64,000 nt of DNA, from assembly GCF_021117275.1 (NCBI RefSeq), contig NZ_CP088245.1, forward strand, positions 4,528,001-4,592,000. Direction: 5' to 3'. Numbering within the stretch: the first letter of the stretch is position 1; each line of letters opens with the position of its first letter. Shown here piece after piece: positions 9,417 to 18,580 of the stretch. This DNA comes from Metabacillus sp. B2-18. GTDB lineage: Bacteria > Bacillota > Bacilli > Bacillales > Bacillaceae. Position numbers and translations under genes: made by a program. The notes beneath the pieces are model-generated. The model had not been told where the DNA came from, made no database searches, and was given only the letters and a program-made list of their open reading frames with translations.

Positions 9417-9737
9417 AATAAACACTCCTATACTAGTATTTTCCACCTAGTCATATTACCACATTTATACATAGCGTGTGTAATATTATGTATTTTTCTT
9501 GAAGAAAATTGGTAAAATTGTATTTCGAAAGGGATTTCCTATTAAAACTAATAGGATAAAAGGATTATTCATCATGAAATAGTCCAATCCTATATAACAA
9601 GTTACAATTTCTTAGTAGATACTAATATCTATAAAAATGATATTTTAATTTCTTCATAGGTCATCAAACCTATTTTCCATTCTCTGCAAATTAAGTTAGA
9701 ATACAAATATAGACATATTTTTAAAAGGAGCACACGA

Positions 9738-10400
9738 ATGAATTACCATTTGAACATAGTGAAAGGGCTATTTAGACCACAAATCAGCCTTTATCAACTA
9801 CAGAAAGCAGAAGCTATCAAAGGAGTTTTCCCCAAACTGATTTTGCTATATGTTTTATGCTTAATCACTTATGCAACTAGTACATATTTCGGAATCGGAA
9901 CGGAAACTTATTCTGGAAATATTACAAATTATACGTTAGAAGAATATGAATCTGGCAAGCTGCTATTACTTGGAGGAAAGCTCATTTCTAGCATTCTATA
10001 TCCAACCCTTTTTATCTGGTTTGCCTCCATATTTTTTTGGATCTTTCTAGAAATCCCTTATATAAAAGTAGTCATCGTGCAATCGTTTGGATTTGCTTTC
10101 TTACTACTTGGACAAATTGTAACAATGCCAGTTTTGGTTTTACTTGATCTAAATCTGATAAGCAATCCTTTTTCTTTTGGTGTACTTAGTCAATACGCAT
10201 TTGAACATGAGTATTGGAACTCTTTTTTCGGTTCCATCACATTGTTTCATCTAGTAGCATTAATTCTTCAATACTATTATTTAGCATCTCTTAGTGAAAA
10301 AAATAGATATGTAGCTCTTACTCTTTTGATTTTGTTCTACCTAATAACTTGGCTACTGACAGGGTTAATGGCATTCATTAAAATCCCTGTATTATTCTAA
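9738..10400 (+). CDS. Yip1-family membrane protein, YknW-like
   Basis: 220 residues with about five hydrophobic segments (for example LILLYVLCLITYAT, PTLFIWFASIFFWIFL and VVIVQSFGFAFLLLGQIV) and no soluble domain. It starts at an ATG after AAAAGGAG. Its stop is followed at once by the Shine-Dalgarno of the next gene, an HlyD/MFP-type adaptor. In B. subtilis the Yip1-domain protein YknW precedes the adaptor YknX in yknWXYZ, and size, topology and order match here. If this homology holds, the protein would help assemble an ABC export complex in the membrane. The ABC ATPase and permease (YknY/YknZ) do not follow. Confidence 0.65.
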   Translation: MNYHLNIVKGLFRPQISLYQLQKAEAIKGVFPKLILLYVLCLITYATSTYFGIGTETYSGNITNYTLEEYESGKLLLLGGKLISSILYPTLFIWFASIFFWIFLEIPYIKVVIVQSFGFAFLLLGQIVTMPVLVLLDLNLISNPFSFGVLSQYAFEHEYWNSFFGSITLFHLVALILQYYYLASLSEKNRYVALTLLILFYLITWLLTGLMAFIKIPVLF

Positions 10401-10413
10401 GGAGGTGGACGAA

Positions 10414-11661
10414 ATGAAAAGATGGGTAAGTATTGTGTTAGCAGTTATTGTTATCGGATTTATTGGAACAAACGTTTATTTAATTTTTAAAGATGATAGT
10501 AAGGTTCAGCATACCGTTCATGTTGAAAAGTGGACTCGAGTACAGGAACGAGATATTGTTGAAACGTTTGAAACAGATGGGATCTTGGTCCCGAAGGAAG
10601 AACAGGATGTATATCTTCCACTGGAAAACATTGAATTTCAGCAATTTCTTGTAGAAGAAGGAGATGAAGTGGCGATTGGAACTCCTTTATTTTTATATAC
10701 ATCACCTGAAATCGATTCTTTGAAAGAAACACTCGAATCAGAAATCACACAGGTTGAGGGTGAAATAGAAGGTGTTGAAGACTACATTGACTCTCTAGAA
10801 GACTATCAAAGCTCCATCCCTAGTACCACATCTGAAATAGAGGTAGACTCTATTCTTGAAGATGGGTTAAAGATTGATGTACACGCATCCTCTGAAATGA
10901 TTGAAAGCACAATTGAGCAGGAAATTTATAAGCAGGAGCTTGAAAAACGAAAGCTTGAAGAACAAAAGACGAAGTACGAAAATCAGTTAGACAACATTAA
11001 TGAACAAGAAAATTCGGCCTCTATGGTCAGTAACATAGACGGAGTTGTTGTTGAAGTTAATAAAAATCTCGGAAACCCTATTATTACAATCGCATCAAAT
11101 GAATTAGCAATTGAAGGAGAATTTTCAGAAAAGCAACTCAAAAAAGCTGATACTGGTATGAAATTGACTGCAACTGCTTCTGGCGAGAAAAAGAAGCTCG
11201 AAGGTACACTTGATAAAATCAATCCATATCCAGTCAATGAACCAGCAATTGACAAGGAAAATGCGTATAACTTTGTTGCAAGCATTCTTGAACAGCCAGA
11301 AACAGCACCAATCGGGACAAAAACAACGGTTTCTGTTGTAACGGCGGAAGCAATTGATGTACCTGCAATACGTGATGGAGCGATTCATGGAAAGAAAACT
11401 TCTTATGTTTATCAGTTAAATGAAGATGGACAAATTAAGAAGAAAACGGTTGAAAAAGGCTTGAGCTTTGATGGTTATACGGAGATTGTTAAAGGTTCTG
11501 ACATTGGAGAAGTTACGATGCTTAGTCCAGAGAAAGCACCTCAAACTAACACTAGCTTTGTAACCGAAATGAAGCCGAAACAGATTACAAAGGCTGCTTT
11601 GAAGGACTTTACTTCTCGTGAAGTTTGGAAATATATATTGATTGGTTTGGTTGAGCGGTAA
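10414..11661 (+). CDS. HlyD/MFP-family efflux adaptor, YknX-like
   Basis: About 415 residues: one N-terminal transmembrane anchor (WVSIVLAVIVIGFIGTNVYLIF), then a biotinyl-lipoyl-like half (PLENIEFQQFLVEEGDEVAIGTPLF), a long coiled-coil hairpin (about 105-210, rich in Glu/Lys/Gln), the second lipoyl half (SNIDGVVVEVNKNLGNPIITIAS) and beta-barrel domains. This is the standard membrane-fusion-protein layout. I chose the ATG at 10414 over the upstream GTG at 10405 because AAGGAGGTG lies six bases before it. It probably works with the membrane protein 13 bases upstream. A strong terminator follows instead of ABC genes, so its transport partner must be encoded elsewhere or has been lost. Confidence 0.75.
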   Translation: MKRWVSIVLAVIVIGFIGTNVYLIFKDDSKVQHTVHVEKWTRVQERDIVETFETDGILVPKEEQDVYLPLENIEFQQFLVEEGDEVAIGTPLFLYTSPEIDSLKETLESEITQVEGEIEGVEDYIDSLEDYQSSIPSTTSEIEVDSILEDGLKIDVHASSEMIESTIEQEIYKQELEKRKLEEQKTKYENQLDNINEQENSASMVSNIDGVVVEVNKNLGNPIITIASNELAIEGEFSEKQLKKADTGMKLTATASGEKKKLEGTLDKINPYPVNEPAIDKENAYNFVASILEQPETAPIGTKTTVSVVTAEAIDVPAIRDGAIHGKKTSYVYQLNEDGQIKKKTVEKGLSFDGYTEIVKGSDIGEVTMLSPEKAPQTNTSFVTEMKPKQITKAALKDFTSREVWKYILIGLVER

Positions 11662-11765
11662 TTAAAAGAACCCGAGTATGTTAGTTTAACGGTTTTTGTT
11701 TTGAAGTACAAAATTAGAAATAACCGTACTATTTGCACTTAAATTAAGAGATAATATGATTAGCA

Positions 11766-11800
11766 AAAATGCTTGGAACATTGTGACTCCAAGCATTTTT
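11766..11800. terminator. Perfect 13-bp bidirectional terminator
   Basis: AAAAATGCTTGGA pairs perfectly with TCCAAGCATTTTT across a 9-base loop, so it gives a T-run in both directions. It ends the yknWX-like operon about 100 bp after its stop. Confidence 0.8.
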
Positions 11801-11843
11801 ACATTATTTTGCATAGAACTTTTACTAAATTTCAAAAGATAAA

Positions 11844-12026
11844 CGGAAAAATTCCGTCTAAATAGAGAAATACCAGCATTTTTCACAAAATAAGGGGAAT
11901 TACTCCGCTTATATGAACTTATTCTTTAAAATTAGCTATATAGAGAGCAGTTAGCCGGAATATTTCCGCTTATATCGGCCTTTTAAGCATCTATTGTATA
12001 CTTTAACCAGAATTTTTCCGCCTATT
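11844..12026. repeat. Four degenerate copies of an intergenic CGGAAT(A/T)TTTCCGCTTAT motif
   Basis: Copies start near 11844, 11893, 11955 and 12007, all in the same orientation and 49-62 bp apart. Each has a small palindrome (GGAAT...TTCCG) followed by CTTATAT or a close variant. They fill most of the 570-bp gap after the yknX-like gene. No gene is visible in this gap. Confidence 0.55.
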
Positions 12027-12229
12027 AATTGCTGTATCTCTTAGAAAAAATCAACAATGAATAACATCAGAGAGTCTTAACTACCATAACCCTGCCACTT
12101 TCAGTACATCAATCTCCTCGCACACTGACACTAATTTTGCCATCCTGTTAAAAGAATGCTAATTAAGCTTTTGTACTCGAAAACCGAATTACTTAATAGT
12201 AGAAACTCAGGTTTCTTATTGGTTATGAT

Positions 12230-13792
12230 TCAGGGTGTAACAATCACCCGAACTTCTTTCTCAACTTCTTCCAATGTTTCCTCAATCATTACCGGCAGTA
12301 ACTCATATCCACCTACCTGCTTAATCGCATCCGCTCTACCTTTCAGACGTTCTAAGACAGATAATTTTGCCTCAGCCTTCACCAACTGATTTTCGGCAGT
12401 CAATTTCCGCATTACTTCTATTAATCTAAGCTGCGAAACTTCATAAATTGTCCGTTCTACGGCAATTTTCGCAGGTCTAACATAGGTAGTATTTAATGCC
12501 TGTCGATTTGAAGCTCCACCAACTTGTCCAATTTTCACTTCCGTTAAGCGAAGCTGTGCTGTTAGTTGATCATATTGGCCGTCCACTACATAAAGATCTC
12601 CATTGTTAATCGCTTGGTTATATCTATTTAGTAAACGGGTTAACAACGCACCCTGTGTCTCAGCTTCACTTTTTCTTAAGTCGGCATTTATTTTACTAGG
12701 TAGCGCTTGATATCCGCCTACCTGCTTAATGCCAATTGCCCTTTTCTTTAAACGTTCAAGCTTCTTTGTTTCACTGATGGCTTGGTTTTCATTTCCCACA
12801 TTAATAGTTGATTGAATCGCATCTAATAGACGATATTGTGAAACCTCAAAAATCGTTCTTTCTACCGCAATTTTCGCAGGCCTTACATACCGTTCATTTA
12901 AGTTAGCACGATTTGATGAGCCTGAAACTTTCCCAATCTTACTTTCTACATTTTTCAATTTCTTTGTAAAAGAATCATAGAGTGTGTTTACCACTTTAAG
13001 ATCTCCAGCTTCAATCGCTTTGTTATAAGCTGCTAACTGCTGAAGTAATTTTTCCCCTTCAGCTGAAGCAGAGCCATTCAAACCAAAGAAGTGATCAACT
13101 CCGTTCGCCATTCCTTCAGCAAGCTTTTCTTGATAGGCATTTGTTGATAGCTTTTGATCTTCCTCTGGATTTGACATAAACCCTACTTCTGGAAGAACAA
13201 CAGGCTGTTTCGCCCAGTTAAAGCCAGTAATATCAGTTCTTGGTGATAGACCATCACCATTCGCTTTATTGGCACTGGTTGATTTTATTACTTCATTAAT
13301 CATGTGAGAAGCTGCCAATTCACTTTTTTCATTAATGCTTTTTGTGTACGAGCCTGATGGATATAAAACATGAATTCCTGTTATATTTCTGTTTGTGCTT
13401 CCATCTGCATGAACTCGGATTGTTAAATCTGCACTTTTTGCATTACAAAACTGTGCGCGATCCACATTGCTTAAATTCACATCATGATGTGTTCTTGTCA
13501 TATATACTTGATAGCCTCGTTCTTTTAACTTTGCTTCTAGCTTTTTAGAGATTTCTAAAACTAGCACATATTCTGGCTTTTTCGTTGAAATGCCTTGTGT
13601 ACCTGAAGATACTTTAGCTTTCATTGTTTTAGATCCTGGTGCGTTTGGTTCTTTCGTATTATTACCTTTTCGTTGATGACCTGGGTCAATACAAATAACC
13701 TTAGATTCAGCGGCTTGTGCTTTAGAATTTGGATGAAAAATACCAACCACTAATATTAGTCCAAGTATGATGTTTACTATCTTTTTATTCAT
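12230..13792 (-). CDS. Secreted N-acetylmuramoyl-L-alanine amidase (Amidase_3) with two SbsC-like wall-binding domains
   Basis: 520 residues. Signal peptide to about residue 28 (AQAAE); Amidase_3 catalytic domain about 31-235; then two SbsC-like domains (about 248-370 and 380-510). Zinc ligands are visible: H39 (IDPGHQ), E74 (KKPEYVL), H128 (IRVHADG); the catalytic Glu is E202 (LPEVGFMSN). The family hydrolyses the amide bond between N-acetylmuramic acid and L-alanine in peptidoglycan. The two C-terminal domains carry the family signature (IGKVSGSSNR...YVRPAKIAVERTI) and probably hold the enzyme in the wall. It is the same strand as the next gene but has about 130 bp before its start and no good terminator behind it. 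All catalytic residues are present, so it is probably active. Confidence 0.9.
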   Translation of the reverse strand: MNKKIVNIILGLILVVGIFHPNSKAQAAESKVICIDPGHQRKGNNTKEPNAPGSKTMKAKVSSGTQGISTKKPEYVLVLEISKKLEAKLKERGYQVYMTRTHHDVNLSNVDRAQFCNAKSADLTIRVHADGSTNRNITGIHVLYPSGSYTKSINEKSELAASHMINEVIKSTSANKANGDGLSPRTDITGFNWAKQPVVLPEVGFMSNPEEDQKLSTNAYQEKLAEGMANGVDHFFGLNGSASAEGEKLLQQLAAYNKAIEAGDLKVVNTLYDSFTKKLKNVESKIGKVSGSSNRANLNERYVRPAKIAVERTIFEVSQYRLLDAIQSTINVGNENQAISETKKLERLKKRAIGIKQVGGYQALPSKINADLRKSEAETQGALLTRLLNRYNQAINNGDLYVVDGQYDQLTAQLRLTEVKIGQVGGASNRQALNTTYVRPAKIAVERTIYEVSQLRLIEVMRKLTAENQLVKAEAKLSVLERLKGRADAIKQVGGYELLPVMIEETLEEVEKEVRVIVTP

Positions 13793-13880
13793 TTGTTCCC
13801 CTCCGAACTTTCATATCCAACTATATTATCGGCAAAGGAATGTTGATATTTAGTGCTTATGTAAAAAAATTACAACAAAA

Positions 13881-13915
13881 AACCAAGCCCTAGTTCTAAT
13901 GAGCAGGGCTTGGTT
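13881..13915 (-). terminator. Intrinsic terminator of the 5'-nucleotidase-like gene
   Basis: Stem AACCAAGCCCT/AGGGCTTGGTT with a 13-base loop. On the minus strand it is followed by TTTTGTTG. It lies 11 bp past the stop at 13926. Confidence 0.85.
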
Positions 13916-13925
13916 AAAAACTACA

Positions 13926-16277
13926 TTATTCCGCTACATCCACAATACGACCTTCAATCACTGGTTCAACCGTCACAAGATTCGCCACATAATCTCTTAA
14001 GTTCTCCCAATCAGATAAACCTAAGTCTGTTACGCGTCCTGCAGCGTACGCATCAGCGAAGACTGTATAGCCGTCTCCACCTTTTGCTGTGAAGGCATTT
14101 GTTGCGATTGCGTATTCTTTTGCTGGGTCAAGTTGAACGAAGTTACCTTCTGTTTCTTCTACTTCAACTGTTACGACACGCTCACCTTTTGGCTTGCTGC
14201 TATCATAAGTGAATTTCATGCCTGAAACATGTAAGAATCCACCACTTTCGTTTGGTGCCTGTCCTACGCTGTGTTCAAGGGCAGTTAAGATTTCCGCTCC
14301 AGTTAGGTTCATTGTTGCTAGTGTGTTTCCAAATGGTAATACGGTTAACACATCACCTAACGTAATTTCACCTGCATCAATAGAAGCACGAATTCCGCCA
14401 CTATTTTGCATCGCAATGACTGTATTTGGCTTAAATTGTTTCGCTTTAGCTAGCATACCATCTGTGATCAAGTTACCTAATTCTGTCTCACTGTTACGTA
14501 CACTTGGTGCTGTTGGATCTTCAGCTGTTGTACGTGGATTTGCTAGTTCTTTTGCTGCTGTTGCACCTGTTGAAGTGTCTCTGATTGTAGCAATTTGATC
14601 TGAGTATTTTTTCAGCAATTCTGCTGCTTCTGCATTTTCTACTTTGTCTGCTACTTTAATTAATTGAGCTGCTTCATTTGTGATGATACCTTCATTATTA
14701 AATTCAACATCTACAGTACCTAGATATTCACCGTATTGGCTAGCTTGAACAATTAAAGTTGGATCCTTTTCCACACCTGCTTCGTCTTTGTTAACAACAG
14801 TTCCAGTGTCTAGCTTCGTATGACTATGACCACCAACGATAATGTCAATACCATCTACCATTTTCGCAAGCTCAAGGTCATTATCATATTCTACATTGTC
14901 ATCATAGCCGATATGTGTAATCGCAACGATTTTGTTAATACCTTCTGCTTCAAATGCCGCAACTGCTTTTTCCGCTTCAGCAATGTAATCTTCAAAAACA
15001 ACGCTACCTGGGCTTGAGAGAGTAGCTGTTTCTTCTGTAGTTAAACCGAAGAAACCAACTTTTTCACCGTTAACTTCTTTGATAACACCACTATAAGCTT
15101 GACCATTAGCAGGCTCTTCAGTAATTTCATCATGAAATAGGTTCTTCATGTTCTCATCCGCTGAAAAGTCAACGTTCGTGCTAACAAATGGGAACTCGGC
15201 ACCTTTTACGAAATCAGCTAATGCCTTATGTCCTTCAGGGCTTGAGCCAAGGTCGAATTCATGGTTACCAAACGTCATAAGATCATATTTTACAAGATTC
15301 ATAAATTCAAGGTCTGCTTGTCCTTTGAATTCATTGAAGTATAGAGTTCCAGAGAAAACATCTCCTGCATTTAGTAAAAGTGCTTCTGGATTTTCCTCTC
15401 TTACTTCATTCACAGCTGTTACAAACTTTGCGATGTTTTCGATGTGTGCATGTGTATCATTTGTGTGCATAAGAGATAATTCAAATGGAAGATTTTCTTT
15501 GATCTTGTCTTTGCGTTCTTTTGCTTTTTTCGCCATTTCAGGTAGATCCGGGTACTTACCTGGGTGTAGTTTATTTCCTGCTTCTTTAATCTTAACGGCT
15601 CTTGTTTCTAAGCGATTGAGCTTTTCGTAAGCAGCCTTCGCTTCATCTATTTTATTGTCTACTAATAATTGATCAATTTGATTTTGTAGGGTATGCATAG
15701 AAACTTCGTAAATAACCGTTTCTTTTGCAATTTTTGCATCTACTAAAAATGCGTCGCGGATTACTTGTCGATTTCCTTCACCGTACACCTTACTGAATAC
15801 TCTTTCCGCTTTGCTCATTTGTAAGGATAATGCATGATACGCGTCAACAAGCTCTGTATTTAATGTATCAGCTTCCACTAGTCCGTTTAACGTCTCTTGT
15901 AATGTTTGTAGATCTTGTCCAGTTTTAATTGCATCAATGATTCTAGCTGCTTTTAACAATTTATCTTTGGCTACATTAAGCTGTGCTGTTAGATTCTTCT
16001 TTTCTGAACCATCTTTTAGTTGCTGCACCGCTTTTTCAGCTTTTTTAATATCTTCACTTGCTTTTGCATATGCTGTAGAAAAGTCAGTTGAAATCGTAAC
16101 TTTTTGTTGATTTCTCACATCATAAAACTTCACTAGCTTGTTCGCTGAAACATGTGCCTCTGCGACAGCGCTTTGAACGTTTGATGCTGCCTCCACCTGT
16201 GGACCTGCTGCGACAAAAGCTGCTGTGATAATTGCTGAAGTAGCTACTACTTGTGATACTTTTTTTGTTTTTTTCAT
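13926..16277 (-). CDS. Wall-anchored 5'-nucleotidase-type metallophosphoesterase with SbsC-like N-terminus
   Basis: 783 residues: signal peptide to about 31 (VEAAS), SbsC-like helical region about 32-260 (signature AERVFSKVYGEGNR, IYEVSMHTLQ), calcineurin-like phosphoesterase about 266-510, and 5'-nucleotidase C-terminal domain about 590-780. Metal ligands are visible as D274/H276 (NDTHAH), D306 (NAGD), N338/H339 (GNHE) and GGHSHTKL. The C-terminal domain has the substrate loop NSGGIRASI. The family hydrolyses extracellular nucleotides (UshA/YfkN type) to nucleosides and phosphate. The products could feed the nucleoside importer and phosphorylase encoded near 58-62 kb, though that link is inference. 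The N-terminus is the intact counterpart of the broken S-layer-like gene at 9416 and reveals its nonsense codon. AAAGGGGAG precedes the ATG. Confidence 0.9.
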   Translation of the reverse strand: MKKTKKVSQVVATSAIITAAFVAAGPQVEAASNVQSAVAEAHVSANKLVKFYDVRNQQKVTISTDFSTAYAKASEDIKKAEKAVQQLKDGSEKKNLTAQLNVAKDKLLKAARIIDAIKTGQDLQTLQETLNGLVEADTLNTELVDAYHALSLQMSKAERVFSKVYGEGNRQVIRDAFLVDAKIAKETVIYEVSMHTLQNQIDQLLVDNKIDEAKAAYEKLNRLETRAVKIKEAGNKLHPGKYPDLPEMAKKAKERKDKIKENLPFELSLMHTNDTHAHIENIAKFVTAVNEVREENPEALLLNAGDVFSGTLYFNEFKGQADLEFMNLVKYDLMTFGNHEFDLGSSPEGHKALADFVKGAEFPFVSTNVDFSADENMKNLFHDEITEEPANGQAYSGVIKEVNGEKVGFFGLTTEETATLSSPGSVVFEDYIAEAEKAVAAFEAEGINKIVAITHIGYDDNVEYDNDLELAKMVDGIDIIVGGHSHTKLDTGTVVNKDEAGVEKDPTLIVQASQYGEYLGTVDVEFNNEGIITNEAAQLIKVADKVENAEAAELLKKYSDQIATIRDTSTGATAAKELANPRTTAEDPTAPSVRNSETELGNLITDGMLAKAKQFKPNTVIAMQNSGGIRASIDAGEITLGDVLTVLPFGNTLATMNLTGAEILTALEHSVGQAPNESGGFLHVSGMKFTYDSSKPKGERVVTVEVEETEGNFVQLDPAKEYAIATNAFTAKGGDGYTVFADAYAAGRVTDLGLSDWENLRDYVANLVTVEPVIEGRIVDVAE

Positions 16278-16612
16278 TTTAAAAAAAGCTCCCCTTTTTC
16301 GTTTGTTTATAAAAATACAGCCACAATCAAAAACTGAAGAAGACGTTTTCAGTCATCCCAAAATGAGTATAGTATACAACTTACTAGTTTACTAGACATA
16401 AGTCAGATAATATATCTAACTTTTTACTTACTTTTTTGGACTATTTTGGTTTTTTCAGAAAAAATGAGAGGAAAGCAACAAGTAAGAGCATGTCGAAATA
16501 AAACCTTTCTATCTACAAAAACACATAGCATTCGCTCCAGTTTTTTACATTTTTTTCATCTAGCAAACTTTATACTAGACAAAAAGAATCTAATAATTAG
16601 TGGGTGAGAGTA

Positions 16613-17980
16613 TTGAAGAAAATCGGGATAATTTTACTTTTTGTGATCGGATGTTTTTTAGGATTACAACAACCAGCGCAGGCAGCAGGAAATGACCAAT
16701 TTATCATTATTAACAAAGCAACTAACAAACTAGCATTTTTTGATAACTGGAAGCTTGTAAAAGTATTTGATGTAGCAACCGGAAGAAAGGACTCATACAC
16801 TCCTGAGGGCAGATTTCGAATTGTAAATAAAATCAAAAACCGTCCTTATTATACGAAAAACATACCTGGCGGAGATCCGCGTAACCCATTAGGAGACCGC
16901 TGGCTTGGATTAGATGCAAGAGGTACATATGGAACAACATATGCCATTCACGGCAACAGTAACGAAAGCTCGATTGGAAGATATGTTAGCTCTGGTTGTG
17001 TGAGAATGCACAATAGCGAAGTACGCTGGCTATTTTCGCAAGTTGAGTTATACACAACAGTTGTGATCACAAATTCAAGTTCATCTTTTGAAGAGCTTGC
17101 AGTGAAGCATAACTATTTATCTCCAGATGTACTCAATAAAGTGAATGCTCAAAAAGCAGGCAACGCCCTTCTTAATGAATTATCAAATTACCAAGCAGCA
17201 ATGAATGCTGGCTCTGTTACAAATATGAATAGCCTATATGACCGCTTTACAAAACAATTAAAAGCAACAGAAATCGCAATTGGAAAAGTTAGTGGAAAAA
17301 GCAACCGTGATCAGCTTGAAGCAACCTATGTTCGCCCTGCTAAAGTAGCTGTGGAACGAACCATTTATGAAATATCTCAATATCGACTATTAAAGACCGT
17401 TGAGGAGCACCTTTCAAAAAATAAATTAACACATGCAGAAAATGAGATCGCAAAGCTAGCCGGCTTAAAACGACGCGCTATTGCCATCAAAAATGCTGGT
17501 AATTATGAAGCGCTAAACCCTAAAATTGGCCGATCACTTCAATCTCTTGAAGCAACTGTTCAAGGCACGATTACACAAATATCTCTTACCCACTTTAATC
17601 AAGCCATCGGTAGTGCCAACATAGCGAATGTGAATAATCTATACGATTCCTTCACACGCAAAATTAGAACAACAGAGGTAGCCATTGGTCAGGTATACGG
17701 AAGCGCCAATCGTAAAGCACTTAATGATCAATACATCACTCCTGCCAAAATCGCAGTGGAAAGAACCATTTATGAAGTATCGATTTATCGCCTATTACTA
17801 AAAATTGATGTGTTAATCTCATCTAATAAAATCGATCAAGCCAAGAGCGAGCTTTCAAAACTAGACCGACTCAAGCGCCGTGCGATCGAAATTAAGCAAG
17901 CAGGCGGCTATAGAAGCCTACCAGGTCGTATTTCTTCAGACCTAACTAAGCTAGAAGAAAACTTACGAGCAAAACTATAG
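16613..17980 (+). CDS. Secreted L,D-transpeptidase (YkuD domain) with two SbsC-like wall-binding domains
   Basis: About 455 residues. The signal peptide ends near AQAAG; the YkuD domain (about 30-155) has the catalytic motif: His in YAIHGNSN and Cys in SSGCVRMHN. Two SbsC-like domains follow (about 187-310 and 325-455). The family makes 3-3 crosslinks in peptidoglycan or attaches proteins to it by an active-site cysteine. The TTG at 16613 has GGTGAG before it and gives a normal MKK start; a GTG at 16604 is in frame but has no Shine-Dalgarno. It is divergent from the 5'-nucleotidase-like gene across 335 bp, which should hold both promoters; I see no clear promoter pair there. A perfect terminator follows. 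Confidence 0.9.
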   Translation: MKKIGIILLFVIGCFLGLQQPAQAAGNDQFIIINKATNKLAFFDNWKLVKVFDVATGRKDSYTPEGRFRIVNKIKNRPYYTKNIPGGDPRNPLGDRWLGLDARGTYGTTYAIHGNSNESSIGRYVSSGCVRMHNSEVRWLFSQVELYTTVVITNSSSSFEELAVKHNYLSPDVLNKVNAQKAGNALLNELSNYQAAMNAGSVTNMNSLYDRFTKQLKATEIAIGKVSGKSNRDQLEATYVRPAKVAVERTIYEISQYRLLKTVEEHLSKNKLTHAENEIAKLAGLKRRAIAIKNAGNYEALNPKIGRSLQSLEATVQGTITQISLTHFNQAIGSANIANVNNLYDSFTRKIRTTEVAIGQVYGSANRKALNDQYITPAKIAVERTIYEVSIYRLLLKIDVLISSNKIDQAKSELSKLDRLKRRAIEIKQAGGYRSLPGRISSDLTKLEENLRAKL

Positions 17981-17990
17981 AAACCATAAT

Positions 17991-18028
17991 AAGGTGACTC
18001 ATATATCGTGTGTATGAGTCACCTTTTT
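17991..18028. terminator. Bidirectional terminator between the L,D-transpeptidase and the small membrane protein
   Basis: AAGGTGACTCATA pairs with TATGAGTCACCTT and is followed by TTTTTAT. It serves two convergent genes. Confidence 0.85.
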
Positions 18029-18033
18029 TATGC

Positions 18034-18240
18034 CTACCCCTCCTTTTTCCGGTCGTAAAAAGGAATCATCGTATACTTAATAGCAACAGCTAAAAAAATC
18101 AAAGCAAAGCACTGAAGATATTCATTCAGCTCAAACATCACTTCTTCTTTAAACATAAATACATCTAAAAGGATCGCAGAAAGAAGTAAAGCACCTGAAA
18201 TACTGCTAAGGTAAAACAAAAATCTTGAGAAGATTCGCAT
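18034..18240 (-). CDS. Small two-helix membrane protein of unknown function
   Basis: 68 residues with two predicted membrane segments (FYLSSISGALLLSAILLDVFM and CFALIFLAVAIKYTMIPF) and a charged C-terminus (YDRKKEG). AAAAGGAATG lies upstream of the ATG, and a shared terminator lies just past the stop, so I take it as real. No family is recognised. The order (short acidic loop between helices, basic tail inside) suggests an N-in/C-in protein. Confidence 0.6.
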   Translation of the reverse strand: MRIFSRFLFYLSSISGALLLSAILLDVFMFKEEVMFELNEYLQCFALIFLAVAIKYTMIPFYDRKKEG

Positions 18241-18344
18241 GTTTTTTCATTCCTTTTCTCTAAGTTAGAGGTTTTTTTCATACAGAATATCCTTTCACCA
18301 GTTGATCTATACTGATCTCCTTATTGAGAGTAAGAATTCTATAC

Positions 18345-18450
18345 ATGCAAAAAAATTGGATAAGTTGCAAAAATGCACATTGAAATTGCAAACTATCCAG
18401 AAGTTGCAAAGGAAAAACTAAAATCGCAAAGAAACTAGGAATAGTTGCAA
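18345..18450. repeat. Six (T)TGCAA iterons about 20 bp apart
   Basis: Same-strand copies: ATGCAA 18345, TTGCAA 18365, TTGCAA 18386, TTGCAA 18404, TCGCAA 18424, TTGCAA 18445. Spacings are 20, 21, 18, 20 and 21 bp, about two helical turns. They lie 130-240 bp upstream of the wall-protein gene at 18581, in an otherwise empty 340-bp gap. Confidence 0.6.
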
Positions 18451-18580
18451 TAACCTGCTTCCCGCCTCTTTCTACTCAGAAAATTTGGTAGGCACCATTG
18501 ACTAATTCCGACAAAATTAGCCGAATTCTCCAGTTATAATAAATGAGTTGTAACAATTTCATGATCCGGGAGGAAAGCAC

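Noticed and set aside
11686..11886. 66-residue minus-strand ORF after the yknX-like gene
   Set aside because: It spans a perfect terminator hairpin and an intergenic repeat and has no Shine-Dalgarno.
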